Assembly: GCA_038323375.1 (NCBI GenBank)
Contig: JBBQGV010000018.1
Span: forward strand, 1-64,000
Length of the DNA stretch: 64,000 bases
Direction of reading: 5' to 3'
Source: JABWAJ01 sp038323375
Lineage (GTDB): Bacteria > Bacteroidota > Bacteroidia > Chitinophagales > Saprospiraceae
Below, piece by piece: positions 33,760-41,768 of the stretch. A program made the position numbers and the translations under genes. Every line of letters begins with the position of its first letter. The stretch's first letter is position 1. Under the pieces are notes generated by a model. That model was not told the DNA's origin, made no database searches, and saw nothing but the letters and a program-made list of their open reading frames with translations.

Positions 33760-35405
33760 CTCATCGCTTTATAGGCATTGATCAATCCATTGGTGGAGGC
33801 GTCGTGTTCGGTCACCGGGTCGCTGTGCTCCAACTTCGGCAAAATATTGGATGCCAATTGTTTGCCCAATTCCACGCCCCACTGGTCAAAACTGAAAATA
33901 TTCCAGATGACTCCCTGAACGAATATTTTGTGTTCGTACAAGGCAATCAGGCTGCCTAAGCTATGCGGCGTAATTTGTTGAACCAAAATTGAGTTGGTTG
34001 GCCGGTTGCCTTCAAATACTTTGAATGGCGTCAGGAAACGAATTTCTTCTTCCGGCTTGCCCGCAGTGCGCAGTTCCGCCTCCACCTCCGCACTCGTTTT
34101 TCCCTTCATCAGGGCTTCCGTTTGCGCGAAAAAGTTAGACAACAACTTCACGTGGTGATCGCCTAAAGGATTATGGCTGATGGCCGGTGCAATAAAATCA
34201 CAGGGAATAAGCTTGGTTCCCTGGTGGATCAACTGGTAAAATGCGTGCTGCCCGTTGGTACCCGGTTCGCCCCAAATAATCGGCCCGGTTTCATAGGCGA
34301 CGGGCACGCCATTGCGATCCACTCTTTTGCCGTTGCTTTCCATATTGCCTTGTTGGAAATATGCAGCAAAGCGATGCAGGTATTGGTCATACGGTAGAAT
34401 GGCTTCAGTTGCCGCCTCAAAAAAATTATTGTACCAGATGCCAATCAAAGCTAAGAGAACCGGCATATTTCGTTCCAGCGGCGTTTCCCGAAAATGCAAA
34501 TCCATCGCGTGGAAACCTTCCAGCAACTGCCGGAAATTGTCAAACCCGATCGTGCAGGCAATGGGCAACCCAATCGCCGAGGTTAACGAATAACGGCCAC
34601 CCACCCAATCCCAAAACTCAAACATATTTTCAGGGGCGATGCCAAATGCCTCCACTGCTTTTTTATTGGTCGAAATGGCCGCAAAGTGCCGCGAAACATG
34701 GCGCTCCTCCCCTGCTCCGTCCAAAAACCAGGTTCGCGCCGTAAACGCATTGGTCATGGTTTCCTGGGTTGTGAAGGTTTTGGAAGCAATCAGAAAAAGG
34801 GTCGTTTCCGGGGAAACCCGCTTCAGTGTTTCCGCAATATGGGTGCCGTCCACATTGGACACAAAATGTACCGAAATGCCTGGTTGCCAATACGGGCGAA
34901 GTGCTTCGGTGACCATCACCGCCCCGAGATCAGAGCCGCCAATGCCGATGTTGACAATATCGGTGATGCGCTTTCCTGTATAGCCGGTCCAGCTCCCGTT
35001 GAGCAGGCTTTGAGAAAAGCGTTCGATTTTATCCAGTACCTCGTTCACTGCAGGCATCACATCTTGTCCTTCCACTAATACGGGCGTATTGGACCGATTT
35101 CGCAGGGCCGTATGCAGCACCGCGCGATTTTCTGTTTCGTTGATGACGTCTCCGGTAAACAATCGCTCAATGCTTTCCAAAACCTGACATTCCTTCGCCA
35201 GATCAAGCAGGAGGCTCATGGTTTCCGGGAGGATTCTGTTTTTGGAATAATCCAGCAACAGCGTTTCAAAACGCAGCGAAAAGCGGTCAAATCGCCCGGC
35301 GTCAGCAGCGAACAAATCGCGCATGTGTAAGTCTTTGACTTTGGAATAATGCGCTTCCAACTGCTTCCAGGCATTCGTATGCAAAGGATTTTGACGATTC
35401 AACAT
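33756..35405 (-). CDS. pgi: Glucose-6-phosphate isomerase
   Basis: Interconverts glucose-6-phosphate and fructose-6-phosphate. At 549 residues it is the long bacterial/eukaryotic type. Signatures seen: IVNIGIGGSDLGAVMVTEAL, SKTFTTQETM, FEFWDWVGGRYSLTSAIGLP and the active-site region IIWGEPGTNGQHAFYQLIHQG. The C-terminal QWGVELGKQLA motif is present. It is first in a unit with rfbD, which makes sense as both feed sugar-nucleotide synthesis. Confidence 0.97.
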   Translation of the reverse strand: MLNRQNPLHTNAWKQLEAHYSKVKDLHMRDLFAADAGRFDRFSLRFETLLLDYSKNRILPETMSLLLDLAKECQVLESIERLFTGDVINETENRAVLHTALRNRSNTPVLVEGQDVMPAVNEVLDKIERFSQSLLNGSWTGYTGKRITDIVNIGIGGSDLGAVMVTEALRPYWQPGISVHFVSNVDGTHIAETLKRVSPETTLFLIASKTFTTQETMTNAFTARTWFLDGAGEERHVSRHFAAISTNKKAVEAFGIAPENMFEFWDWVGGRYSLTSAIGLPIACTIGFDNFRQLLEGFHAMDLHFRETPLERNMPVLLALIGIWYNNFFEAATEAILPYDQYLHRFAAYFQQGNMESNGKRVDRNGVPVAYETGPIIWGEPGTNGQHAFYQLIHQGTKLIPCDFIAPAISHNPLGDHHVKLLSNFFAQTEALMKGKTSAEVEAELRTAGKPEEEIRFLTPFKVFEGNRPTNSILVQQITPHSLGSLIALYEHKIFVQGVIWNIFSFDQWGVELGKQLASNILPKLEHSDPVTEHDASTNGLINAYKAMR

Positions 35406-35656
35406 GGCTTCGTTTTTTTATTAGAAGCCGCAAAGTTGGCATCAATTTTCAAATCTTCAGCTTCCCGGCCTGCATTTCTTGATGTATTCGTTCCGTTTCT
35501 CCCGGATTTTATTAAAAAACAGCAATCCCATTTAAATGAGCGCAGGTGGGCATAGTCTCTATCCTCGCTATTGCACGGGAAGGCAAATTTACTCCCTTAA
35601 AATTTATAGTAAAAAGAAGCGGCATCAATCTCCACAAATGCGTTGTACACTTTTAA

Positions 35657-35827
35657 AATGGAGGCGTTCAGGAACCCGACCTGTGGGAAAACATTCCTGC
35701 CGGCGGCGAAACATGGGTTCTTGATGTGGATGGGAAGCGGCGTTTTATTAAAAAAATCGTTTTCTGGTACGATTCTAACAACTTTGCAGACAGAAAAGCG
35801 GTGATCGAAGTTTGGGGTAGACCTTAG
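35657..35827 (+). pseudogene. C-terminal relic of an exported protein
   Basis: A 56-residue open frame preceded by an in-frame TAA and lacking any start codon. It reads GVQEPDLWENIPAGGETWVL through RRFIKKIVFWYDSNNFADRK to AVIEVWGRP. The pattern of alternating basic and hydrophobic residues around VFWYDS and a terminal VWGR is typical of a small beta-sandwich tail found in bacterial exported proteins. The protein-like composition in only one frame suggests a remnant, not chance. Upstream parts are gone. Confidence 0.5.
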
Positions 35828-35855
35828 ACTTGTTGCGGTCAACTTCCATTGATCA

Positions 35856-35893
35856 AACATGAGACATTCCAAAAATTCGGAATGTCTCATGTT
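35856..35893 (-). terminator. Hairpin terminator of the aldo/keto reductase gene
   Basis: AACATGAGACATTCC (35856-35870) pairs perfectly with its complement (35879-35893), with an 8-nt loop. It lies 25 nt past the reductase stop. There is no long T run on the minus strand. Confidence 0.6.
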
Positions 35894-35918
35894 ACGACAT
35901 GGGGTCGAAATCCCCCAT

Positions 35919-36905
35919 TTACGCCTCCCCGGTCTCTTCCGGCTTGTTGTCTACAATAGCTTCGATGCGTTCCATCACCGGATCGGTTAATAAAGACAGG
36001 GTTTCGATGGCGCCAAGCGTTTCCTCTAACTGGTACTCCTTCGACGCGCCCAGAATAACCGTACTTATATTTGGATTTTTCAGGCACCAGGCAATGGCCA
36101 AACAAGGCAGGCTGGTGCCTATTTCCCCGGCAAGGGCATGTAATTGACGTACTTTTTCGAGGCGTTCAGGTGTCAGTGAACTATCGCGCAGCCACTCCAT
36201 TCCTTTGATGCCCAGTCGGGTATCTTCCGGTGAAGCGTCAATGTATTTGTTAGTGAGTACCCCTGAAGCCAAAGGCGACCAAATTGTGGTGCCTAAGCCA
36301 AATCGTTTGTAAAGCGGGGCGTATTCCAATTCCACCCGTTCCCGAACGAAAAGGTTGTATTGTGGTTGTTCCATTGTGGGGCCGATCAGGTTGCACTTTT
36401 GAGCCACTAAGTGTGCCTCCTCGATGCTTTTTGCCGGCCATTCCGAAACACCCCAATAAAGGACTTTTCCCTGCTGAATCAAGTGGTTCATCGCCCAAAC
36501 GATTTCGTCAATGGGAACGTGCGGATCGGGACGGTGGCAATAATAAAAATCCAGATAGTCCACCTGCAAACGTTTCAGGGCAGCGTGGCAAGCTTCCATG
36601 AGGTGCTTGCGGCTCAGCCCGGTTTGGTTAGGCTTATTCCCGCCTGCTCCGAAAAAAACCTTGCTGGAGACTAAGTAGCTCGTCCGGTCCCAATTCATTT
36701 TTTTCAGGATATTGCCCATTACGATTTCCGACTTTCCTGCTGCGTAACCTTCCGCGTTGTCGAAAAAATTGACGCCCCGCTCATACGCAATGGCCATGAG
36801 GCGTTCGGCCATATCATCACTGATCTGCTTGCCAAAAGTCAGCCAGGATCCCAGCGAAAGGGCGCTCACCTGAACGCCCGATTTACCCAATCGGCGGTAT
36901 TCCAT
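35919..36905 (-). CDS. Aldo/keto reductase (voltage-gated K-channel beta-subunit-like)
   Basis: An NADPH-dependent oxidoreductase of about 328 residues from ATG 36905 (MEYRRLGKSGVQVSALSLGSW). The upstream ATG at 36932 lies inside a terminator and is unlikely. The catalytic tetrad is visible: Asp and Tyr in FDNAEGYAAGKSE, Lys in SSKVFF and His in YCHRPDPHVPIDE. The TIM-barrel end (AIAWCLKNPNISTVILGASK) is complete. The closest recognisable group is the Kv-beta/YghZ-type AKR. The substrate is probably a reactive aldehyde, by family analogy only. Confidence 0.93.
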   Translation of the reverse strand: MEYRRLGKSGVQVSALSLGSWLTFGKQISDDMAERLMAIAYERGVNFFDNAEGYAAGKSEIVMGNILKKMNWDRTSYLVSSKVFFGAGGNKPNQTGLSRKHLMEACHAALKRLQVDYLDFYYCHRPDPHVPIDEIVWAMNHLIQQGKVLYWGVSEWPAKSIEEAHLVAQKCNLIGPTMEQPQYNLFVRERVELEYAPLYKRFGLGTTIWSPLASGVLTNKYIDASPEDTRLGIKGMEWLRDSSLTPERLEKVRQLHALAGEIGTSLPCLAIAWCLKNPNISTVILGASKEYQLEETLGAIETLSLLTDPVMERIEAIVDNKPEETGEA

Positions 36906-36919
36906 TTTGATTGTTTTTG

Positions 36920-36951
36920 CAAAATTAAACAAAAAACGGCCTGCGGGACAA
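36920..36951 (-). promoter_or_regulatory. Aldo/keto reductase promoter overlapping a terminator
   Basis: On the minus strand TTG (36951-36949), a 21-nt spacer and TAATTTTG (36927-36920) form a good Bacteroidota promoter. The TTG lies in the loop of the peroxidase terminator, and the minus-7 box sits just past its T run. Confidence 0.45.
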
Positions 36952-36968
36952 TTCCGCAGGCCGTTTTT
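36932..36968 (-). terminator. Intrinsic terminator of the di-haem peroxidase gene
   Basis: A 15-bp stem (AAAAACGGCCTGCGG at 36932-36946 with its complement at 36954-36968) with a 7-nt loop and a T run in both orientations. It is 54 nt past the peroxidase stop and just upstream of the aldo/keto reductase. Confidence 0.85.
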
Positions 36969-37022
36969 GTGGTATAGTTACCGGTTGACTTCGAGTCGCG
37001 CGGTCTTTTCCAAAGACCCAAT

Positions 37023-38204
37023 TTACAAATCAAACGGATTGGAGAACCGGACATCTTCCGCAAACTTCGTATCGGTCAGGGTTCTCAAGAAAGCGACCAG
37101 CGCTTGTTTCTCGGAATTGCTCAGGTTCAGGCGTTTCGGCTGGGAGGTCTGAAAATCGCGCAGTCCGAAATGCAAATTTGGGTGCGCCTTAATCCCCGAA
37201 TTGTAGTGTTCAACGACTTCTTCCAGCGTTGCAAAGCGGCCATCGTGCATGTAAGGTGCCGTGAGGGTAATATTGCGCAGCATGGGCACTTTAAAGACGC
37301 CGTTATCAGAAATCTGGTTGGTAATGGCACCTCGGCCCTGGTCGGTGTATTCCAGATCGAGGCCATTATTTGCTGTGGCAACCAGCACGCCAGCCATGCG
37401 GGGATCGTGGCAGGTGGAACAATGGATGACGAAAAGGTTCTTACCCAGGTTTTCCTGTTGCGTAAAATTGGTAAAATGTGATTCTGTAGTAAAATGAGCG
37501 TTTAACCCTTTGTCGAATTTTGAATTGTTGGAAACAAAAGCATTGAGAAACTCCTGAATAGATTCCGTAATAAGGTCAGGGGTAACCTCCGGGGAACCAT
37601 AAGCTTTCTGGAAAAGAATCCGGTAATAGTCTTCCTGAGCCAGCTTGTCAGCTAAGTCGTCTATATCCATTCCCATCTCAATATTGTCTTCAATGGCGAT
37701 CTTGCTTTGTTCCACGATGGTAGTAGCGCGTTCGTCCCATAGGAAAGCGGCATCCTGATTGAAGTTGCCGGTATTGGTTCCGCCATAGGAAGATTCGAAA
37801 TTGGCAACCGAAGCCAGGGCAAGCGAATTGCGCTTGGTCAGTTCGCCGTTAAAGCCTTCGCTTTGGGCTTTGTTGTCGGCAAACCCTGCTTCCTGCTGAT
37901 GACAGGACGCACAGGAAACAGTATTGTTGTGGGAAAGTTTTTTATCGTAGAACAACACCCGACCAAGTGTGGCTTTGGCGTTATTGATCGGAATCACGGA
38001 AGTGCCGCCAAAATTACTTGCGGATACCGTAACGGTGTAGTCGTAGCGCTCATCCGGAAGGTTCAGCGTTTGCTGAAGGGTAGCATATTCATCAAGCGAA
38101 TAATGCATGATTTGGGTATCCACATTGTCCTCTAAGCAGGAGGGGAGCGTAATCGCGAGCGCGCAGATGCAAAGCGCATTAAAAAGTAGTGTTCCGGATT
38201 TCAT
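37023..38204 (-). CDS. Di-haem cytochrome c peroxidase (MauG family) lipoprotein
   Basis: 393 residues. A lipoprotein signal peptide ends at LPSC (Cys23). Two c-type haem sites follow: CASCHQ (about residue 101) and CSTCHDP (about 258). The spacing and the FxDxRA-type segment FLWDERATTIVEQ match bacterial cytochrome c peroxidases/MauG proteins, which reduce hydrogen peroxide with electrons from small cytochromes. The C-terminal FKVPMLRNITLTAPYMHDGRFATLEEVVEHYN is the standard ending. The gene is monocistronic with a strong terminator. Confidence 0.94.
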   Translation of the reverse strand: MKSGTLLFNALCICALAITLPSCLEDNVDTQIMHYSLDEYATLQQTLNLPDERYDYTVTVSASNFGGTSVIPINNAKATLGRVLFYDKKLSHNNTVSCASCHQQEAGFADNKAQSEGFNGELTKRNSLALASVANFESSYGGTNTGNFNQDAAFLWDERATTIVEQSKIAIEDNIEMGMDIDDLADKLAQEDYYRILFQKAYGSPEVTPDLITESIQEFLNAFVSNNSKFDKGLNAHFTTESHFTNFTQQENLGKNLFVIHCSTCHDPRMAGVLVATANNGLDLEYTDQGRGAITNQISDNGVFKVPMLRNITLTAPYMHDGRFATLEEVVEHYNSGIKAHPNLHFGLRDFQTSQPKRLNLSNSEKQALVAFLRTLTDTKFAEDVRFSNPFDL

Positions 38205-38384
38205 GCGAGCGACGAATTAGAGAAGTTATATAATTGATGCAAAATCTATTGTGTAAAAATAACGTCATTTTGCAACTTTGTACATAGTTCATGAAACTTT
38301 AACTTGTTTTTAGCCAAATTCAGCAATTGCTAAGGGCAAAATTAACATGATATCCATAAAGAGCCGGTTCTACTCCGGCTAAGG

Positions 38385-38416
38385 TTGGCAGGATTGTACA
38401 AAATATTTTACCTTCG
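38385..38416 (+). promoter_or_regulatory. Candidate fabG promoter
   Basis: TTG (38385-38387), a 21-nt spacer and TACCTTCG (38409-38416), one mismatch to TAnnTTTG, lie about 56 nt before fabG. A small AGCCGG/CCGGCT hairpin sits just upstream (38362-38380). Confidence 0.35.
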
Positions 38417-38471
38417 CTTCCTGGATAAGCGGACAGACACTATCTAAAATCAAAAATCTTACATTTATACA

Positions 38472-39218
38472 ATGAAACTATTGGACAACAAAGTGGCGCT
38501 GATCACGGGTGGTTCCAGGGGAATTGGCGCTGCAATCGCACTCAAATTTGCCCAGGAAGGCGCGCATGTGGCGTTCACGTATATGTCTTCCGAAGACAAA
38601 GCTAAAGCAGTGGAAGCCGAACTGCAGGCGCTTGGAGTTAAAGCGAAAGCCTACCGCTCGGATGCCAGTTCTTATCAGGATGCCGAGGCGCTCATCGAAA
38701 GCGTATTGGCTGATTTCGGTCAATTGGACGCAGTCGTCAACAACGCTGGCATCACCCGCGACAACCTGATGCTGCGGATGTCGGAAGAACAATGGGACGA
38801 GGTTATGACCACCAACCTGAAATCGGTTTTTAACCTGACCAAACACGCCCTGCGGCCCATGATGAAAAAACGGGCCGGCTCCATCATCAACATCAGCTCC
38901 ATCATCGGCCTGATGGGCAATGCCGGGCAGGCCAACTACGCCGCTTCCAAAGCCGGCACTTTCGGATTCACCAAATCCATCGCTAAAGAAATGGGCTCGC
39001 GCAACATCCGCTGCAATGCCGTGGCGCCGGGATTCATCGAAACGGACATGACGCACGAATTAGACGAAAAAACCAAAGAAGCGTATCTGAGCGGCATTCC
39101 CCTGAAACGACTCGGAAAAGCGGAAGAAGTAGCTGATGTTTGTGTGTTTTTGGCTTCCGATCGCTCTGCTTATGTTACCGGCCAGGTCATCAGCGTTTGC
39201 GGCGGACTGAGCGATTAA
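38472..39218 (+). CDS. fabG: 3-oxoacyl-ACP reductase FabG
   Basis: NADPH-dependent reduction of 3-oxoacyl-ACP in fatty acid synthesis. At 248 residues it is a classical short-chain dehydrogenase: cofactor motif GGSRGIG (13-19), NNAG (90-93), Asn115, Ser143, Tyr156 and Lys160 form the expected active site. The C-terminal YVTGQVISVCGGLSD is typical of FabG. No other fab genes flank it; a lipoprotein gene follows after 29 nt and may be co-transcribed. Confidence 0.94.
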   Translation: MKLLDNKVALITGGSRGIGAAIALKFAQEGAHVAFTYMSSEDKAKAVEAELQALGVKAKAYRSDASSYQDAEALIESVLADFGQLDAVVNNAGITRDNLMLRMSEEQWDEVMTTNLKSVFNLTKHALRPMMKKRAGSIINISSIIGLMGNAGQANYAASKAGTFGFTKSIAKEMGSRNIRCNAVAPGFIETDMTHELDEKTKEAYLSGIPLKRLGKAEEVADVCVFLASDRSAYVTGQVISVCGGLSD

Positions 39219-39247
39219 ATTGAATTGGTAAATAAATACGATCTTTC

Positions 39248-39820
39248 ATGAATCGAACAATAGCATTTTATTGCATGCTGGCTTTTGCCGGTTTTTTAGG
39301 TGCCTGCCAGCCGGAAAAAACACCCGGCGAAACGGTCATTACAAGGGATATGCCCATTGCTTCAAGAAATCCCAAAGAGCCGGCTGTGAACCCATACCTG
39401 ACGCCGGCAGAAGGCACTTTTAAGGATCCGGTCACTCAGGTGCCTTCTCCTACCGTAAGCATTCTGACCAAAGGCTACTGGGTGATTGAGCACTACATCC
39501 ACGCCCAGCAATTTGAACCCGGCAAAAGCAATTCTTACCGGTGGTACAAACTCAGCCCGGACGGCTCTTTCACCGGCGGCCAGTGGGCGGAAGTCAAAAG
39601 CAAAGGGAGCTGGCAAATGGCCTTTGGCGAAAGCAACGAACCCGTAGTGGTCATTGATTCCGAAAATGACGCAGAAGATGCGCAATGGGTGATCCAAATT
39701 GCCGGTAATGAGGACGACATGGCCTGGACCGGGGTGCGTGCCACCACCTATCAGGGGCATTTTATCAAACTCTTTTACCTGATGACAATGCCGACTAAGA
39801 AGCAGTTTGGAATGGAGTAG
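39248..39820 (+). CDS. Hypothetical lipoprotein
   Basis: 190 residues with a lipobox LGAC (Cys20) after a short signal peptide, so it should be lipid-anchored. The mature part contains ILTKGYWVIEHYIHAQQ, a run resembling lipocalin-like or copper-resistance-type small beta-barrels (SYRWYKLSPDGSFTGGQWAEVKSKGSWQM), and ends acidic. No family is assigned. It lies 29 nt after fabG and is followed by a long inverted repeat. Confidence 0.7.
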   Translation: MNRTIAFYCMLAFAGFLGACQPEKTPGETVITRDMPIASRNPKEPAVNPYLTPAEGTFKDPVTQVPSPTVSILTKGYWVIEHYIHAQQFEPGKSNSYRWYKLSPDGSFTGGQWAEVKSKGSWQMAFGESNEPVVVIDSENDAEDAQWVIQIAGNEDDMAWTGVRATTYQGHFIKLFYLMTMPTKKQFGME

Positions 39821-39835
39821 CTTTGATTAGTTGGC

Positions 39836-39977
39836 AGTCTTACAGGGAGCAGTTGACAGGATTGAGTTCGTTTTGGATCGAAATCCTGGTTGTCAATTTA
39901 GTAAATGCAAAGCCAATTGGTTAACAAGAATCATTTTGAAACCCGAAGTACCCCCGCTAACTGCTCCCTGTAAGACT
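39836..39977. repeat. 19-bp perfect inverted repeat with long spacer
   Basis: AGTCTTACAGGGAGCAGTT (39836-39854) and its exact complement (39959-39977) are separated by 104 nt. The pair occupies nearly the whole gap between the lipoprotein gene and the MFS gene, ending 30 nt before the MFS start. It could be a very small non-autonomous element, a structured leader or a terminator. Confidence 0.75.
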
Positions 39978-40007
39978 AAAAACTGAACATTTAAACCACA
40001 CAACAAA

Positions 40008-41522
40008 ATGAGCCAGCTTACATACAAACCACGCCTTTCCTTTTGGCAAATCTGGAACATGAGTTTCGGGTTTCTGGGAATTCAGTTTGGATTTGCGCTA
40101 CAAAACGGCAACGTGAGCCGCATTTTTGAAACACTGGGTGCCAAAGTAGACGAAATTCCGATTTTGTGGATTGCAGCACCGGTCACCGGTCTTATTGTGC
40201 AGCCCATCATCGGCTACTTCAGCGATCGCACCTGGGGACGGCTGGGTCGGCGGCGGCCCTTCTTTCTGGTGGGCGCCATTCTGGCTTCCATTGCACTGCT
40301 GTTCATGCCAAACTCGCCCACGCTTTGGATTGCAGCCGGCACGCTTTGGCTCATGGATGCGTCTATCAACGTGACGATGGAACCTTTCCGCGCTTTTGTG
40401 GGCGACAACCTTCCCTCAGAGCAACGCACCCGGGGGTTTGCCATGCAGAGTTTTTTCATTGGCACCGGCGCTGTAGTCGCTTCATTGTTGCCCTATATCC
40501 TGTCGAAATGGATGGGCGTAAGCAATACAGCGGAAGCAGGCGTGGTGCCCGACTCCGTGAAATGGTCTTTTTATTTCGGTGGCGGGGTATTTTTATTGGC
40601 CGTTTTGTGGACGGTTTTTCGTTCCAAAGAATATACGCCGGAGCAATTAGAGGCTTTCGAGGCGGCTGAAGGAAAAACGGAATACTACAAAGAAGCCCGC
40701 GACGGTAAATATTACTTCGGCAATGGCGGACGGCAAATTGGCGTCGGCCTGCTGGCGGCAGTGCTGGGCATATTGCTGACTGCTTTGGTGGTGTGGTACC
40801 AACTTAATAAAGAACTGTATGTGCTTTCTGTTGGCGGTTTGCTTGGGGGCTTGCTGTTGTTGCTTTCCGGCGCTTTGCAACGCAGCGGCAATTTCCAAAA
40901 CGGCTTCGTCACCATCATCAACGACTTCCAGGACATGCCGCGCACCATGAAGCAATTAGCACCGGTGCAGTTTTTTTCTTGGTTTGCCCTGTTTTCAATG
41001 TGGATTTATACCACCAGTGCGGTTACGAGCCAAATCTACGGCTCTTCCGATACGACCTCGGCTGCTTACAACGAAGGTGCCGACTGGGTGGGCGTTTGTT
41101 TCGCCGTGTACAACGGCGTAGCGGCTTTGGTCGCCTTCCTGATTCCGGTATTAGCCGCCCGTACCAGCCGCAAAATGGCGCATGCCATTTGCCTGGTCTT
41201 CGGCGCGCTGGGCCTGATGTCTGTCTTTTTTATCAAAGATCCTAATCTGCTCATTGGCTCTATGGTTGGCGTCGGCATTGCGTGGGCGAGCATCCTGTCC
41301 ATGCCTTATGCCATCCTGACCGGTTCGCTTCCGGCGGCCAAAATGGGCTACTACATGGGCGTGTTCAACTTTTTCATCGTCATTCCGCAAATCGTGGCGG
41401 CTTCCATCCTCGGTTTTTTGGTGTCCCGCTTTTTTGACGGCCACGCAGTGTACGCACTGATTATCGGAGGTGTGTCGTTTGTTGTTTCGGCGGCGTTGAC
41501 GATGCGGGTGGAGGATAAGTAG
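40008..41522 (+). CDS. SLC45/GPH-type MFS sugar transporter
   Basis: 504 residues with 12 predicted helices and a longer central domain (about 215-300) including two extra hydrophobic segments. Conserved features of the SLC45/sucrose-maltose group: WNMSFGFLGIQFGFALQNGN, GLIVQPIIGYFSDRTWGRLGRRRPFFLVG and FRAFVGDNLPSEQRTRGFAMQS. It probably takes up a disaccharide such as maltose by proton symport. The stop codon (TAG 41520-41522) is the first three bases of repeat element D. Confidence 0.9.
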   Translation: MSQLTYKPRLSFWQIWNMSFGFLGIQFGFALQNGNVSRIFETLGAKVDEIPILWIAAPVTGLIVQPIIGYFSDRTWGRLGRRRPFFLVGAILASIALLFMPNSPTLWIAAGTLWLMDASINVTMEPFRAFVGDNLPSEQRTRGFAMQSFFIGTGAVVASLLPYILSKWMGVSNTAEAGVVPDSVKWSFYFGGGVFLLAVLWTVFRSKEYTPEQLEAFEAAEGKTEYYKEARDGKYYFGNGGRQIGVGLLAAVLGILLTALVVWYQLNKELYVLSVGGLLGGLLLLLSGALQRSGNFQNGFVTIINDFQDMPRTMKQLAPVQFFSWFALFSMWIYTTSAVTSQIYGSSDTTSAAYNEGADWVGVCFAVYNGVAALVAFLIPVLAARTSRKMAHAICLVFGALGLMSVFFIKDPNLLIGSMVGVGIAWASILSMPYAILTGSLPAAKMGYYMGVFNFFIVIPQIVAASILGFLVSRFFDGHAVYALIIGGVSFVVSAALTMRVEDK

Positions 41523-41665
41523 GGTCCGTCTTTATAGTCCGATAACTGCGTTGTATTTTGCCCCAAAACCAGTCATTTACGCGAGTAAACTCCCATTTTT
41601 AGGGCAAAACACACCTTGTTCTCGAACTCTAAAGAACAGACACGGGACTAAATGGACAGACACTA
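41520..41665 (+). repeat. Dispersed hairpin element, copy D
   Basis: Begins TAGGGTCCGTCTTTATAG and ends GGACTAAATGGACAGACACTA, giving imperfect terminal inverted repeats. The variable stem is TTTTGCCC with GGGCAAAA and encloses TTTAC-GCGA-GTAAA. The box CTTGTTCTCGAACTCTAAAG follows. Its first three bases are the stop codon of the MFS gene. Confidence 0.8.
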
Positions 41666-41745
41666 AGTAGTGTCCGTTGTTGTGGTTATGACGAATATCA
41701 AGGATTATTATGACAGTAGTCACAACCCCCACCCGGTAAAAAAGG

Positions 41746-41753
41746 TATCTTTG
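41746..41753 (+). promoter_or_regulatory. Minus-7 element of the universal stress protein gene
   Basis: TATCTTTG is a perfect box 15 nt before the start codon, implying a leader of about 8-10 nt. No TTG is seen at minus 33. Confidence 0.5.
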
Positions 41754-41768
41754 CTTTGTACGGAATAA

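Larger units (their letters stand above)
35406..35918. other. Intergenic region holding a gene relic
   Basis: About 510 nt between divergent pgi and the aldo/keto reductase 3' end. It contains the likely pgi promoter (CAACTTTG on the minus strand at 35431-35438, one mismatch), the coding relic at 35657-35827 and a hairpin terminator at 35856-35893. Nothing else is recognisable. Confidence 0.5.
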
